DNA from: Terrirubrum flagellatum
Lineage (GTDB): Bacteria > Pseudomonadota > Alphaproteobacteria > Rhizobiales > Beijerinckiaceae
DNA length: 64,000 nt
Assembly: GCF_022059845.1 (NCBI RefSeq)
Contig: NZ_CP091851.1
Location: 4,267,501-4,331,500, forward strand
Direction: 5' to 3'
The notes under the pieces were generated by a model that was given only the letters and a program-made list of their open reading frames with translations, searched no databases and was not told the origin of the DNA. This document shows, in pieces, positions 32,917-42,658 of the stretch. The position numbers and the translations under genes are program-made. Within the stretch, counting starts at the first letter, position 1. The number at the start of each line of letters is the position of its first letter.

Positions 32917-35352
32917 ATGAAATTCTCCATCTCCTGGCTCAAGGATCATCTCGACACGACGGCGTCGCCGGCCGCGATCGCCGAGACGCTGACGCGCGTC
33001 GGGCTCGAAGTGGAGTCGATCGAAAATCCGGCGGAGAAGCTGAAGGATTTCGTCGTCGCGCGCGTGATCGAGGCGAAGCAGCATCCGAACGCCGATCGTC
33101 TGCGCGTCTGCATGGTCGACACGGGTTCGGGCGATCCCGTGCAAGTCGTGTGCGGCGCGCCGAACGCGCGCACCGGCATGATCAGCGTGTTTTCGCCGCC
33201 CGGAACCTATATCCCCGGCAAGAAGATCACGCTCGGCAAGGGCGTCATCCGCGGCGTTGAATCGAACGGCATGCTGTGCTCGGCGGCGGAGCTTGAAATC
33301 TCCGACGATCATGACGGCATTCTCGATCTGCCGGCCGATGCGCCGGTCGGCGAGCGCTATGCGAATTGGGCCGGCCTTGACGATGCGGTGATCGACGTCG
33401 CCGTGACGCCCAATCGCGCCGATGCGCTCGGCATCGCGGGCATCGCGCGCGATCTCGCGGCGACAGGCATCGGCGATCTCAAGCGTCGCGACACCAAGTG
33501 GATCAAGGGCTCCTTCCCCTGCCCGGTAAGGGTGACACTCGATTTCGACGCGCATGAGAAATATCTCTGCCCGGCCTTCGCGCTGCGACTCGTGCGCGGC
33601 GTCAAGAACGGCCCGTCACCGGAATGGCTGCAGAAGAGGCTGAAGGCGATTGGCCTCAGGCCCATCAGCGCGCTCGTCGACATCACCAACTTCATGACCT
33701 TCGATCGCAACCGGCCGCTGCATGTGTTCGATGCGAAGAAGGTGCATGGAAATCTCGTCGTGCGGCGCGCGAGGAAGGGCGAGGAATTGCTCGCCCTCGA
33801 CGGCAAGACCTATCGCTTCGAGGACTCCATGGTCGTCATCGCCGACGACAAGGGCGTCGAATCCATCGGTGGCGTCATGGGCGGCGAAGGCTCCGGCTGC
33901 GACGAGAACACGACCGACGTGCTGATCGAATCCGCGCTATGGGATCCGCTCAACATCGCGCGAACCGGACGCGCGCTCGGCGTCAATTCCGATGCGCGCT
34001 ATCGCTTCGAGCGCGGCGTCGATCCCGGTTTCTGCCTGCCGGGCATCGAGGTCGCGACGCAGCTCATGCTTGATCTCTGCGGCGGCGAAGCGTCCGAGAC
34101 TACACTCGCGGGAGAAATTCCCGACACCGATCACATCATCGACTTCCCCTGGAGCGAGGTGAAGCGCCTGACCGGCCTCGACCTGCCGCGCCCGGAAATG
34201 AAGCTCATTCTTGAGCAGCTTGGGTTCCATGTCTCCGGCGCCGGCGACCGGGTGAAAGTCATGCCGCCGACATGGCGCGCCGACGCCGAAGGCAAGGCCG
34301 ATCTCGTCGAAGAAATTACGCGCATCGCCGGCCTCGACCGTGTCGAATCGCGGCCGCTGCCACGCGAGGAATCGACGGTGGTCAAGCCGGTGCTGACGCT
34401 GCTGCAGAAGCGCACGCGCCTCGCCAAGCGACTGCTCGCGACGCGCGGCCTCGTCGAGGCCGTGACATGGAGCTTCATTTCCGAGGGCGAGGCGAAATTG
34501 TTCCGCCCCGACGGCGCGAACACCGCTGCGCTGCTCAAGCTCGCCAATCCGATCGCCTCCGATCTCTCCGACATGCGGCCGTCGCTGCTGCCCGGCCTGC
34601 TAAAAGCGGCGCAACGCAACGCCGATCGCGGCTTCGGCGATGTCGCCTTGTTCGAGGTTGGACAGGTGTTCGCAAACGACGCGCCGGAGGGCCAAACCAT
34701 CGTGGCGTCGGGCGTGCGCCGTGGACTTTCGTCCACGCGTGGCGCGGGTCGGCACTGGGATGGCGGCGCGCAACCTGTCGATCTATTCGATGCGAAAGCG
34801 GACGTGATGGCGCTTCTCGAGACGCTCGGCGTCGCGACGGGCGGCCTGCAAGTTGCTCAAGGCGGCCCTTCCTATTTCCACCCCGGCCGCTCCGCGACGC
34901 TGCGCTTCGGCCCGAAGAATATCGTTGGCGCCTTTGGCGAACTGCATCCGCGCACGCTCGCCGAGCTCGATGTGAAGGGTCCGATCGTCGCGTTCGAGCT
35001 GACGCTGGACGCGCTGCCGCCGCCGAAGGCCAAGCCCACCAAGGCGAAACCGAAGATCGCGCTCAGCGAATTCCAGCCGGTACAGCGCGATTTCGCCTTC
35101 GTGGTCGATCGCGCTGCGGCCGCGGCCGACCTCATCAGGACCGCCCAGGCGGCCGACCGGACTCTGATCGACGATGTTGCGATCTTCGACGTCTATGAGG
35201 GGCCGGGCGTCGAGGCGGGCAAGAAGTCGATCGCGCTTTCGATCATCCTGCAGCCGCGCGAGAAGACCCTGACCGACGCCGAGATCGACGCGATCGGGGC
35301 GAAGATCGTCGCCGAGATGGGCAAGCGTTTCGGCGCGACGCTGCGCGGCTGA
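32917..35352 (+). CDS. pheT: Phenylalanine-tRNA ligase beta subunit
   Basis: An 811-residue subunit with the usual order: N-terminal tRNA-binding (OB-fold) domain at ~40-150 ([18 protein letters not shown]), B3/B4 editing domain (~220-380, [33 protein letters not shown]), B5 domain (~400-475), core and C-terminal ferredoxin-like anticodon-binding domain (~715-811, [12 protein letters not shown]). Length is normal (~800). It partners PheS. Confidence 0.97.
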   Translation: MKFSISWLKDHLDTTASPAAIAETLTRVGLEVESIENPAEKLKDFVVARVIEAKQHPNADRLRVCMVDTGSGDPVQVVCGAPNARTGMISVFSPPGTYIPGKKITLGKGVIRGVESNGMLCSAAELEISDDHDGILDLPADAPVGERYANWAGLDDAVIDVAVTPNRADALGIAGIARDLAATGIGDLKRRDTKWIKGSFPCPVRVTLDFDAHEKYLCPAFALRLVRGVKNGPSPEWLQKRLKAIGLRPISALVDITNFMTFDRNRPLHVFDAKKVHGNLVVRRARKGEELLALDGKTYRFEDSMVVIADDKGVESIGGVMGGEGSGCDENTTDVLIESALWDPLNIARTGRALGVNSDARYRFERGVDPGFCLPGIEVATQLMLDLCGGEASETTLAGEIPDTDHIIDFPWSEVKRLTGLDLPRPEMKLILEQLGFHVSGAGDRVKVMPPTWRADAEGKADLVEEITRIAGLDRVESRPLPREESTVVKPVLTLLQKRTRLAKRLLATRGLVEAVTWSFISEGEAKLFRPDGANTAALLKLANPIASDLSDMRPSLLPGLLKAAQRNADRGFGDVALFEVGQVFANDAPEGQTIVASGVRRGLSSTRGAGRHWDGGAQPVDLFDAKADVMALLETLGVATGGLQVAQGGPSYFHPGRSATLRFGPKNIVGAFGELHPRTLAELDVKGPIVAFELTLDALPPPKAKPTKAKPKIALSEFQPVQRDFAFVVDRAAAAADLIRTAQAADRTLIDDVAIFDVYEGPGVEAGKKSIALSIILQPREKTLTDAEIDAIGAKIVAEMGKRFGATLRG

Positions 35353-35433
35353 CGGCGCAAGATGGACGCCGGCGCCACCGGCGGTCGCGCCGCGCTTACA
35401 ATTCAGCCATATGTTGGCCGTATGCTGCCGAGC

Positions 35434-35775
35434 ATGAAGACGCTCAAATGCCTCGCCGCCCTCGCGCTTGCCGCCGCCCTGATCGGCGGCTTCGAGGTCG
35501 GCTCCGCCCAGGCCCGTTCGCCCTCCGACTGCGAGAAGATCGAAGCCTGGGACGCCTACAATAAGTGCCTCGCCGAGTTCGGGCCGAAGCGCGGCGGCGC
35601 AGCGCGCGTCGCTCCGATGAGCGAGCAAGAGGCGGTGACGCCGACCGGCCCCAGGACGCGCTCGATCCGCGGCAGTCGGTCGGCGCGAGCCGGAGGCTTC
35701 GTGCGCCGAACCAGATCGGGTCGCGCCTTCGCCGTATTCGACGTCAGTCCTTCACCCCGGCCGCGTCGGCGCTGA
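35434..35775 (+). CDS. Small exported hypothetical protein
   Basis: About 113 residues with a signal peptide (MKTLKCLAALALAAALIGGF..., cleavage near AQA). The mature part is short, has two cysteines (DCEKIEAWDAYNKC) and a Ser/Arg-rich tail. ATG at 35434 gives the best signal peptide; earlier in-frame ATGs exist (35422, 35362). It overlaps the convergent moeB gene by 32 bases. Family not recognised. Confidence 0.6.
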   Translation: MKTLKCLAALALAAALIGGFEVGSAQARSPSDCEKIEAWDAYNKCLAEFGPKRGGAARVAPMSEQEAVTPTGPRTRSIRGSRSARAGGFVRRTRSGRAFAVFDVSPSPRPRRR

Positions 35776-36547
35776 CTCCGTTCAACGGATTCGCCGGGTC
35801 CCATTCATAGGACAAGGTCTCGAAGCGCAGCCCGCGCGCATCGATCATCAGCAGCTTTCCGACGAGGCCATGATCGCCGTCGGAAAACCCGCCGACGATT
35901 TCTCTGATCGTTTCCATCGCCATCATTGCGCCCAAGAGTCCGGCGAGAGCGCCTAGAACGCCCGCCTGCGCGCAAGTGGGGACGACGCCCGCCGGCGGGG
36001 GACTTGGAAACAAGCACCGATAGGTTGGATTGGGGCGTCCCCCATGCGTGGACTCATGCGCGCGGATCGTCGTGAGCGAGCCGTCGAACACGCCAAGCGC
36101 GGCCGCGATCAGCGGCTTTCGCGCGTGGAAGCATGCGTCCGACACCGCGTAGCGCGTTTCAAAATTATCCGAGCCGTCCGCGACGATGTCGTAATGTCCG
36201 ATCAAGGCCGCGGCGTTATCAGAGTCGATGCGCATCGCGTGCTTCTCGACACGCACATGCGGATTGAGACGCGCGATGGCTTCGGCGGCGCTGTCGGCCT
36301 TCAGCCTGCCGATGTCGTCCGTCTCGTGAATAACCTGCCGCTGCAGGTTCGACAGCGAGACAACATCGTCATCGACGACGCCGATCGTCCCGACGCCGGC
36401 GGCGGCGAGATATTGCATGAGAGGCGCGCCGAGCCCGCCGGCGCCGATCACGAGAACCTTCGCGGCTTTGAGCTTCTGCTGTCCCGGCCCGCCGATTTCG
36501 CGGATGACGAGATGGCGGGCGTAGCGCTCGATTTCTTCTGGCGACAT
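35744..36547 (-). CDS. moeB: MoeB/ThiF/HesA-family adenylyltransferase (E1-like)
   Basis: A 267-residue E1-like enzyme: VIGAGGLGAPLMQYLAAAG (ATP-binding GxGxxG), the conserved DDDVVSLSNLQRQ with its Asp/Asn/Arg and a downstream VPTCAQAG cysteine. Such enzymes adenylate the C-terminal Gly of MoaD or ThiS in molybdopterin/thiamin synthesis. The two zinc CxxC pairs of E. coli MoeB are absent, leaving a single Cys pair-like position (YRCLF) and the TCAQAG Cys, so it is closer to the HesA/ThiF type. The ATG at 36547 was used; GTG at 36589 is an alternative. Divergent from the next gene. Confidence 0.85.
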   Translation of the reverse strand: MSPEEIERYARHLVIREIGGPGQQKLKAAKVLVIGAGGLGAPLMQYLAAAGVGTIGVVDDDVVSLSNLQRQVIHETDDIGRLKADSAAEAIARLNPHVRVEKHAMRIDSDNAAALIGHYDIVADGSDNFETRYAVSDACFHARKPLIAAALGVFDGSLTTIRAHESTHGGRPNPTYRCLFPSPPPAGVVPTCAQAGVLGALAGLLGAMMAMETIREIVGGFSDGDHGLVGKLLMIDARGLRFETLSYEWDPANPLNGVSADAAGVKD

Positions 36548-36606
36548 CGCAGACGAGTCTATCCGGCCGCCCGCGTTGACGCCAGACACGCGACCGAGCT
36601 TAACGC

Positions 36607-38325
36607 ATGCGGAGTTTGATCCCCTCCATTGACCTGCGGTTGCTTGCAGAGCGCGCGCCCGGCGTCGTTGCGTTATCCGCCGCCACCTTTGGCGTGTTGA
36701 TGGCGCCTGATCTGATCTTCCAGCGTCGCGGCATTGGCGTCCATCCCTTTGAATCCAGGCAATATTGGCCTGTTGTGCTGCTGCTCGCGCTGTTCCTGAC
36801 GATGACGGAGCCGCGTTGGCTGCGCGTCACGGTGATGAGTGTCATCGCCTTCGGGCAATTCGTCTGGTTCGGCGCGCTGCAGTTCTTCGGCGGCGTGTTG
36901 AAGCCGGAGCAATTGCAGCTCGCAGCGCATCAGGCGGATGAAGTTGCGATCGGACTTGAGGCGAGCTTTGGTCTCCTCGCGCCTGCTATCGTGATCGTCG
37001 CGCTGACGACGCTCGCGCTATTCCTGACGCAGGAATTTCTTGGCCGGCGTTTCGCTCTTCGTTCACGACCAGGCGGCGTTCTGCTGATCACGCTGCTGAC
37101 CATCTATGTCGCGCGCATCTTCCTGCACACCGATCTCTTCCTGATGTATCCGTCGGCGATGACGCCGTCGGCGCTGGGTCCGATCCATTCGCTGGGCGTC
37201 GCCATCCGGGCGAGCTGGACGCAGCGCGAGATCGCGCCGGATCCGAAGAAGACGTCCTATGTTCTCGGCGTCGGCGAGCGTCATGATGGCCCGGTCACCA
37301 TCGTCGTCATCATGGGCGAGAGCGTGAACGCCGCCCGGCTCAGCCTCTATGATTTTGCGCGCGACACGACACCGAATCTGAAGGCATTCGAAATTTCACC
37401 GCCGCCCGGCTTCGTTTTGTTGAAAAAGGTCGGCTTTTCCGCCGGCGTCGCGACGATCGCCAGCGTGCCGAACTTCATGAAGATCCCCTACTATCCCGTG
37501 GGACTCGGCATGTCGCCGATGTCAATCTTTCGCATCGCATCTGATAACGGCTTTCGCAGCTTCTATTATTCAGCGCAGCTCGCCCATTCGCTCGACATCG
37601 CCGGCGACGCGCATCTCATCGAGCAGGTGGAGACTGCCGAAAACTGGGGCGACAGGCTCGCCCAGATCCATGACGATCTCATCATCGACTTCCTGCACGA
37701 AACGCCGCCGGCGCAGCGCCGCTTCTTCTTCCTGCATCAGCGCGTCAATCATGCGCCCTATATCGACAATTGCGACCATGTCGCTGCGACGCTCTACGCG
37801 CTGAAGCCGGAAGGCCCTTCCGCGGAGGATCTCAGGCGCAACGACTATGACAACGGCCTCAGATGCTTCGATCGCTCAATGAAGCAGATTTTCGACTGGG
37901 CGTCGGCGCAGCCCGGCGAAGTCGACGTATTTTATAGTTCCGATCACAATGAGCTGATGGGCGAACAGGGCATGTGGGGGCACGGGCCGACGCATTTCCT
38001 GCTCTCGGTCGTGCCGATGATGCTGTTCACGAATCGGGGCGATGGCGCGATCGCGAACGCGTTCCGCGAAATGCGCCTGCCGACCGCCTTCGACTTCACC
38101 GCGCTGATCGCACGCGCGCTCGGCACGTCAGTGACAGTGGAAGGCTATGATCCCGACATCTTCTATGTGAACGCGCCGCTGCCGTTCGGCCTTTCAGGCT
38201 TCCTGAAAGTCACGCGCCTCGCCGACGGGAATTTTCGCTCGGAGCATTTCAACCGCTCGGGCCATCACCTCGAAACGCAGGTTGTCCGGCTGCCCGACGA
38301 GATCGAGTACAAATACGCGAAGTAA
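36607..38325 (+). CDS. Phosphoethanolamine transferase-like (sulfatase-fold) membrane enzyme
   Basis: A 572-residue protein: four membrane helices in the first ~175 residues, then a periplasmic alkaline-phosphatase/sulfatase-fold domain. Metal-site motifs IMGESVNAARLSLYDF (Glu238) and SSDHNELMGE, HGPTHF are present, as is Thr283 in GVATIASVPNF at the position of the EptA/MCR nucleophile (MCR-1 Thr285). The two cysteines that bracket that Thr in EptA/MCR are replaced by Ala and Asn. Related enzymes decorate lipid A or other glycolipids with phosphoethanolamine. Its substrate here is not known. Convergent to nothing; it ends 5 bases before the next minus-strand gene's stop. Confidence 0.82.
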   Translation: MRSLIPSIDLRLLAERAPGVVALSAATFGVLMAPDLIFQRRGIGVHPFESRQYWPVVLLLALFLTMTEPRWLRVTVMSVIAFGQFVWFGALQFFGGVLKPEQLQLAAHQADEVAIGLEASFGLLAPAIVIVALTTLALFLTQEFLGRRFALRSRPGGVLLITLLTIYVARIFLHTDLFLMYPSAMTPSALGPIHSLGVAIRASWTQREIAPDPKKTSYVLGVGERHDGPVTIVVIMGESVNAARLSLYDFARDTTPNLKAFEISPPPGFVLLKKVGFSAGVATIASVPNFMKIPYYPVGLGMSPMSIFRIASDNGFRSFYYSAQLAHSLDIAGDAHLIEQVETAENWGDRLAQIHDDLIIDFLHETPPAQRRFFFLHQRVNHAPYIDNCDHVAATLYALKPEGPSAEDLRRNDYDNGLRCFDRSMKQIFDWASAQPGEVDVFYSSDHNELMGEQGMWGHGPTHFLLSVVPMMLFTNRGDGAIANAFREMRLPTAFDFTALIARALGTSVTVEGYDPDIFYVNAPLPFGLSGFLKVTRLADGNFRSEHFNRSGHHLETQVVRLPDEIEYKYAK

Positions 38326-38330
38326 GAACT

Positions 38331-38936
38331 CTATTCGCCCTTCGCCCAGGCGATCGCGTCTTCGAGGCGATCATTGCCCCAGAAGAGTTCGCCGTCATGG
38401 GTGACGAAGCTCGGCGCGCCATAGATGCCGATCGATTTCGCGAGTTCCGTCTCGGCCCGCAGACGCCCCTTCACCTCCTCCGAGCGCGAGGCGATCATCG
38501 CCGCATTGGCGTCGCCGCCGGCGGACCGCACGGCGGCCGCGAGCACGCTCTCATCCGCGATGTTCTTGCCTTCTCCGAAGGCGGAGCTGAACAAGGCGCG
38601 CGAAAAGCCGTCGATCCAGCCGGGCTCGCGGCCTGCGATGGCGACGCGCGCGGCGTTCAGGCTGTTCTGGGGAAATGGCGCGGGCCGTTTGAGCGGCAAG
38701 CCAAGGCGGCCGCACTGGCGCTCGATGTCGCGCCACATGTTCTTGCCCTTTGCCGGATAGAGGTTGAACGGCGATGAGTTCCACCCCTGAGCTGCAAAAA
38801 TCGGCCCGAGAAGGAAGGGCCTCCATTGCACCTTCACTCCCGCGGCGTCAGCGAGAGCGCCGATACGCATGACAGCGAGATAAGAATAGGTGGAGGCAAA
38901 ATCGAACCAGAAATCCAGAGTTGGCCGGGCAGCCAT
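38331..38936 (-). CDS. 2-hydroxychromene-2-carboxylate isomerase / DsbA-family protein
   Basis: A 201-residue thioredoxin-superfamily protein starting with LDFWFDFASTYSYLAVMRI, the HCCA isomerase/GST-kappa version in which the CxxC is replaced by an S-T-Y motif, and ending with GIYGAPSFVTHDGELFWGNDRL. These enzymes isomerise a naphthalene-degradation intermediate or act as glutathione-dependent oxidoreductases. ATG at 38936. No aromatic-degradation genes are nearby, so a glutathione-linked housekeeping role is equally likely. Confidence 0.86.
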   Translation of the reverse strand: MAARPTLDFWFDFASTYSYLAVMRIGALADAAGVKVQWRPFLLGPIFAAQGWNSSPFNLYPAKGKNMWRDIERQCGRLGLPLKRPAPFPQNSLNAARVAIAGREPGWIDGFSRALFSSAFGEGKNIADESVLAAAVRSAGGDANAAMIASRSEEVKGRLRAETELAKSIGIYGAPSFVTHDGELFWGNDRLEDAIAWAKGE

Positions 38937-39075
38937 GCAACCTGTCCTGTCGAATCGACGCCGCAAAACCGGGCGGCTGCGTAAATTTTAGATAGGTGAC
39001 ACATCCCGTGAGGCGATAACAAGGCATAGACTGCTCACGAAAGCAGGATTGCTGCGCCGAGAAAGCGGACCTCAT

Positions 39076-39107
39076 TTGACATCGGCGCCGACGACCGGCA
39101 TTAGAAT
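39076..39107 (+). promoter_or_regulatory. Probable promoter of the argD leader transcript
   Basis: TTGACA (39076-39081), then TAGAAT (39102-39107); the spacer of 20 bases is long for sigma70 but the two hexamers are near-consensus, and no competing pair was found. It lies 50 bases before the putative leader peptide ATG (39159). Confidence 0.5.
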
Positions 39108-39158
39108 GACAGCTAGCCGCCCGTTGGGGCGGCGTTTGCGTTGAGGGCCGCACCGCCA

Positions 39159-39224
39159 ATGGGCGTTTGCACGGAGAGGCTGGAGCGATCGCGACGATGG
39201 GCGCGACGACAGAACAGGGCCTGA
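39159..39224 (+). CDS. Putative arginine-rich leader peptide upstream of argD
   Basis: A 21-codon frame (MGVCTERLERSRRWARRQNRA) with seven arginines, all read by CGA or AGG; CGA occurs five times and AGG twice, whereas the adjacent arg genes use mainly CGC. Rare regulatory-type codons of the amino acid made by the downstream operon are a hallmark of ribosome-mediated attenuation. GAGGG (39143-39147) lies 11 bases upstream of the ATG. Its last six codons form the 5' arm of a strong hairpin (39200-39251) and the TGA stop is in the hairpin's apical loop. Not previously recognised by me in this position; functional status inferred. Confidence 0.55.
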   Translation: MGVCTERLERSRRWARRQNRA

Positions 39225-39251
39225 ACGGTCCGGTTCTGGTTTCGTCGCGCC
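39200..39251 (+). promoter_or_regulatory. Attenuator-like hairpin overlapping the leader ORF
   Basis: GGCGCGACGA (39200-39209) pairs perfectly with TCGTCGCGCC (39242-39251). Above a 3-base bulge (39239-39241), CAGAAC (39210-39215) pairs with GTTCTG (39233-39238), and GGGCC pairs with GGTCC including one G-U. The loop (39222-39226) is the stop codon TGA plus AC. In total about 21 base pairs. No T-run follows, so control could be by Rho, translation coupling or pausing rather than by a classic terminator. Confidence 0.6.
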
Positions 39252-39361
39252 GATGACGTCGCCATCCGTATTCCCCATCCGTCAATTGCGGCTCGAGCGC
39301 CCGCGTCGATGAACGACTGACGCGCCTGAAGCCGATTTCCCAGCCAAAAGGCGTCCTTCCC

Positions 39362-40582
39362 ATGTCCACTTCTTCGTCTGTGTCGTCGCCGCTTCTGCCG
39401 ACCTTCGCCAAAGCCGATCTCTCCTTCGAGCGGGGCGAAGGCTCGTGGCTCATCGCCTCCAATGGCGACCGCTATCTCGATTTCGGCTCCGGCATCGCCG
39501 TCAACGCGCTCGGCCACGCGCACCCGCATCTCGTCAAGGCGCTGACCGAACAGGCGCAGAAGGTGTGGCACGTCTCGAACCTCTATCAGATCCCCGACGG
39601 CGTGAAGCTGGCTCAACGTCTCGTCGACGCGACCGGGCTCGGCTATGTCTTCTTCGCGAATTCGGGCGCCGAGGCGAACGAGGGCGCAATCAAGACCGCC
39701 CGCAAATATCATGCGGTCAGCGGCCACCCCGAGAAGATCAGGATCATCACCTTCGAAGGCGCCTTCCATGGCCGCACGCTGGCGACGCTCGCCGCCGGCG
39801 GCCAGCAGAAATATCTCGAGGGCTTCGGCCCCAAGACCGAAGGATTCGATCAGGTTCCGTTCGACGACATGGACGCCCTAAAGAAGGCGATCGTTCCCGA
39901 GACCGCCGCGATCATGCTGGAGCCGACCCAGATGGAAGGCGGCGTGCGCGTCTTCCCGCCGGCGACGCTGCGCGCCATTCGCGCGCTATGCGACGAGCAT
40001 GGTCTGCTGCTGATTTTCGACGAGATCCAGACCGGCGTCGGCCGCAGCGGCAAATTATTCCAGCATGAATGGACCGGCGTGAAGCCCGACGTCATGAGCG
40101 TCGCTAAGGGCATCGGCGGCGGCTTTCCGCTCGGCCTGTTCCTCGCCACCAAGGAGGCCGGCAAGGGCATGACCGCCGGCACCCATGGCACCACCTTCGG
40201 CGGCAATCCGCTGGCGATGGCCTGCGGCAACGCCGTTCTCGACGTCGTCCTCGGCCCCGGCTTCCTCGAAAGTGTTCAGAAATCGGCCCTGCATTTCCGC
40301 CAGCGCCTCGCGGAGCTTAAGGATCGCCATCCCCGCATCATCGAGGAGATCCGCGGCGAAGGCCTGCTGCTTGGCCTGAAAACCAAGGTCCCGAACATGG
40401 ACCTCGCTGCGGCGGGGCGGGCGGAGAAGCTCCTGACCGTGCCGGCCGGCGACAATGTGCTGCGCCTCCTGCCGCCGCTGACCGCCACGGCTGTGGACAT
40501 CAACGAAGCCTTCACGCGCCTCGACCATGCCTGCACGGCGCTCGAACGGAAGCTCGATCAGGCCAAGGATGCTGCGGCATGA
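39362..40582 (+). CDS. argD: Acetylornithine aminotransferase
   Basis: A 406-residue fold-type I PLP enzyme: [55 protein letters not shown] (Asp to PLP nitrogen) and the PLP lysine in SVAKGIGGG. It converts N-acetylglutamate semialdehyde to N-acetylornithine in arginine synthesis and may also act in lysine synthesis. argF overlaps its end by 4 bases (ATGA). Upstream lies a putative Arg-codon leader. argG is at 48.0 kb on the other strand. Confidence 0.96.
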   Translation: MSTSSSVSSPLLPTFAKADLSFERGEGSWLIASNGDRYLDFGSGIAVNALGHAHPHLVKALTEQAQKVWHVSNLYQIPDGVKLAQRLVDATGLGYVFFANSGAEANEGAIKTARKYHAVSGHPEKIRIITFEGAFHGRTLATLAAGGQQKYLEGFGPKTEGFDQVPFDDMDALKKAIVPETAAIMLEPTQMEGGVRVFPPATLRAIRALCDEHGLLLIFDEIQTGVGRSGKLFQHEWTGVKPDVMSVAKGIGGGFPLGLFLATKEAGKGMTAGTHGTTFGGNPLAMACGNAVLDVVLGPGFLESVQKSALHFRQRLAELKDRHPRIIEEIRGEGLLLGLKTKVPNMDLAAAGRAEKLLTVPAGDNVLRLLPPLTATAVDINEAFTRLDHACTALERKLDQAKDAAA

Positions 40583-41508
40583 GCGACGCCAGGCATTTCA
40601 TCGATCTCACCGATTTCTCCGGCAATCAGCTCAGGGGTCTGCTGCGTGTTGCGGCGGACCTGAAAGCCAAGCGCGTCAGAGGCGAGCCGCAACGGGAGAA
40701 GCCGCTCGCCGGCAAAACGCTGGCGATGATCTTCGACAAGCCATCGACCCGCACGCGCGTCTCGTTCGATCTCGCCATGCGCGAGCTCGGGGGCGACACG
40801 ATCATGCTCACCGGCGCGGAGATGCAGCTCGGCCGCGGCGAGTCGATCGCCGATACGGCGCGCGTACTGTCGCGCTATGTCGATGCGATCATGATCCGCA
40901 TCCTCGATCATGACGCGGTGCTGGAGCTGGCGGCGAACGCCACGGTTCCCGTGATCAACGGCCTCACCAAGAAGTCGCATCCCTGCCAGATCATGGCCGA
41001 CGTGCTGACCTATGAGGAGCATCGCGGATCGATCGCCGGGAAGGCGATCGCCTATTCCGGCGACTCCAACAATGTCATGACCTCCTGGGTTCATGCGGCG
41101 ATGCGGATGGATTTCCGTCTCGCGATCGCGACGCCGTCGGAACTCGCCCCGCCGCCGCGCCTGATGGAGCGCGCGGCCAAGGAAGGCGCCGTGATCACCC
41201 ACACGCTCGACCCCTTCACCGCCGTGCAGAACGCCGACGCCGTCGTGACCGACTGCTGGGTGTCGATGGGCGATGAGGATCAGGGCCGCCGGCACAATTT
41301 GTTGATGCCTTATCAGGTCAACGGCAAGCTGATGGCCGTCGCCAAGCCTGACGCGATCTTCATGCACTGCCTGCCGGCGCATCGCGGCGAGGAAGTCACC
41401 GACGAGGTGATGGACGGGCCGCAATCGGTCGTGTTCGACGAGGCCGAAAACCGTCTGCACGCGCAGAAGGGCATTCTGGCCTGGTGCCTTGGCGCCGCGG
41501 AAGCCTAG
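40579..41508 (+). CDS. argF: Ornithine carbamoyltransferase
   Basis: A 309-residue transferase: [13 protein letters not shown] (STRTR carbamoyl-phosphate loop), [11 protein letters not shown], and near the C-terminus [17 protein letters not shown] (HCLP motif). It joins carbamoyl phosphate and ornithine to give citrulline. The start overlaps the argD stop by 4 bases, so translation is coupled. The pair may be controlled by the upstream Arg leader. Confidence 0.97.
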   Translation: MSDARHFIDLTDFSGNQLRGLLRVAADLKAKRVRGEPQREKPLAGKTLAMIFDKPSTRTRVSFDLAMRELGGDTIMLTGAEMQLGRGESIADTARVLSRYVDAIMIRILDHDAVLELAANATVPVINGLTKKSHPCQIMADVLTYEEHRGSIAGKAIAYSGDSNNVMTSWVHAAMRMDFRLAIATPSELAPPPRLMERAAKEGAVITHTLDPFTAVQNADAVVTDCWVSMGDEDQGRRHNLLMPYQVNGKLMAVAKPDAIFMHCLPAHRGEEVTDEVMDGPQSVVFDEAENRLHAQKGILAWCLGAAEA

Positions 41509-41688
41509 CTGGCGCCTCGGCGTCGCCAACGCTCAATCGCCGCTTCGCGGCTTTATACGACATACCCTGAGGCGCGGTGCGCCATCGCCTCGGCGGGGTG
41601 GCGAACCATCGCCCGAGGCGCCACATATCGGCCATGCCAATCGCGGATTCCGCTTGGCCTTCCCCCTCAATTTTGAGACCTGTGGCGC

Positions 41689-42651
41689 ATGCAAGATGAC
41701 GACGCGATTTCCGGCGACCGGATCCGCCCCTTTGCGGTGGAGCCACTCGACGTGCGCGGCCGTGTGGTGCGCCTTGGCCCTGCGCTCGACGAGATGCTGA
41801 CCAAGCACGCCTATCCCGCCAGCGTCTCGCGCGCGGTGGGAGAGGCTGTGGCGCTGACGGCGCTGATGGGCGCATCGCTGAAATTCGAGGGCCGCTTCCA
41901 GCTTCAGGCGCGTGGCGACGGGCCGACCGGCATGATCGTCGTCGACTATGAGACGCCGGATCGGATGCGCGCCTACGCCCGCTTCGACGCAGACGGGGTC
42001 GCAAATCTCGAACGTGAGGGCCGCGCCTCGCCTGCGAACCTGATGGGCAAAGGCCACCTCGCCTTCACGATCGACCAAGGCTCCGAGAATTCGCGCTATC
42101 AGGGCGTGGTCGCGCTCGACGGTCAGGGATTCGAGGCGGCCGCGCATGAATATTTTCTGCGCTCCGAACAGATACCGACGCGGGTGCGACTGGCGGTGGC
42201 GGAATCAATTGCTCGCGGCGCGCCGAACAACTGGCGCGCCGGCGGCATGATGGTGCAGTTCCTGCCGCATTCGCTTGAACGTCAGCGGCAGCGCGATCTC
42301 GATCCCGGCGACGCGCCGGAATCGCACCGCGGCGACGAAACGCCGGAGGATGATGCGTGGGTCGAAGCGCGCTCACTCCTCGAGACGGTTGAAGATCACG
42401 AGCTGGTCGATCCGACATTGTCGAGCGAGCAGCTTCTCTATCGCCTGTTTCATGAGCGCGGCGTGCGCGTGTTCACGCCGCAACCGGTGCGCCATGTCTG
42501 CCGCTGCTCGCGCGAGCGCGTATCGGAGATGCTGGCGAACTTCTCGCCCGAGGAAAGGCGCGAAATGGTCGCCGACGACGGCGTGATGGAAGTGACCTGC
42601 GAATTCTGCTCGACGCGCTACCGCTTCGACCCCGCCGAATTCGCGGCCTAA
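41689..42651 (+). CDS. hslO: Redox-regulated chaperone Hsp33
   Basis: A 320-residue Hsp33. The C-terminal redox switch has CRCS and CEFC (HVCRCSRERV ... VTCEFCSTRYRF), four cysteines binding zinc in the reduced state and forming disulfides on oxidation, which turns on holdase activity. The N-terminal domain spans residues ~20-230. It is encoded alone, 180 bases after argF, with an interrupted inverted repeat (41510-41520 and 41613-41623) between them. Confidence 0.93.
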   Translation: MQDDDAISGDRIRPFAVEPLDVRGRVVRLGPALDEMLTKHAYPASVSRAVGEAVALTALMGASLKFEGRFQLQARGDGPTGMIVVDYETPDRMRAYARFDADGVANLEREGRASPANLMGKGHLAFTIDQGSENSRYQGVVALDGQGFEAAAHEYFLRSEQIPTRVRLAVAESIARGAPNNWRAGGMMVQFLPHSLERQRQRDLDPGDAPESHRGDETPEDDAWVEARSLLETVEDHELVDPTLSSEQLLYRLFHERGVRVFTPQPVRHVCRCSRERVSEMLANFSPEERREMVADDGVMEVTCEFCSTRYRFDPAEFAA

Positions 42652-42658
42652 ATCTCCA

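Noticed and set aside
31218-32942. Minus-strand frame of over 570 codons opposite pheS.
   Set aside because: Antisense shadow of pheS; only the part at 31211-31300 was used, in a different frame.
36607-38325. Loss of the nucleophile Thr in the phosphoethanolamine-transferase-like protein.
   Set aside because: At first the GESVNA motif looked like a Thr-to-Ser change, but that motif supplies the metal-binding Glu; the real nucleophile position (Thr283) is intact.
38937-39361. Minus-strand frames across the argD leader region.
   Set aside because: They run through promoter and leader on the wrong strand, have no ribosome site and read into the antisense of argD.
41509-41688. The interrupted inverted repeat (41510-41520 and 41613-41623) as a terminator of argF.
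   Set aside because: The arms are 92 bases apart and no T-run follows, so termination is not supported.
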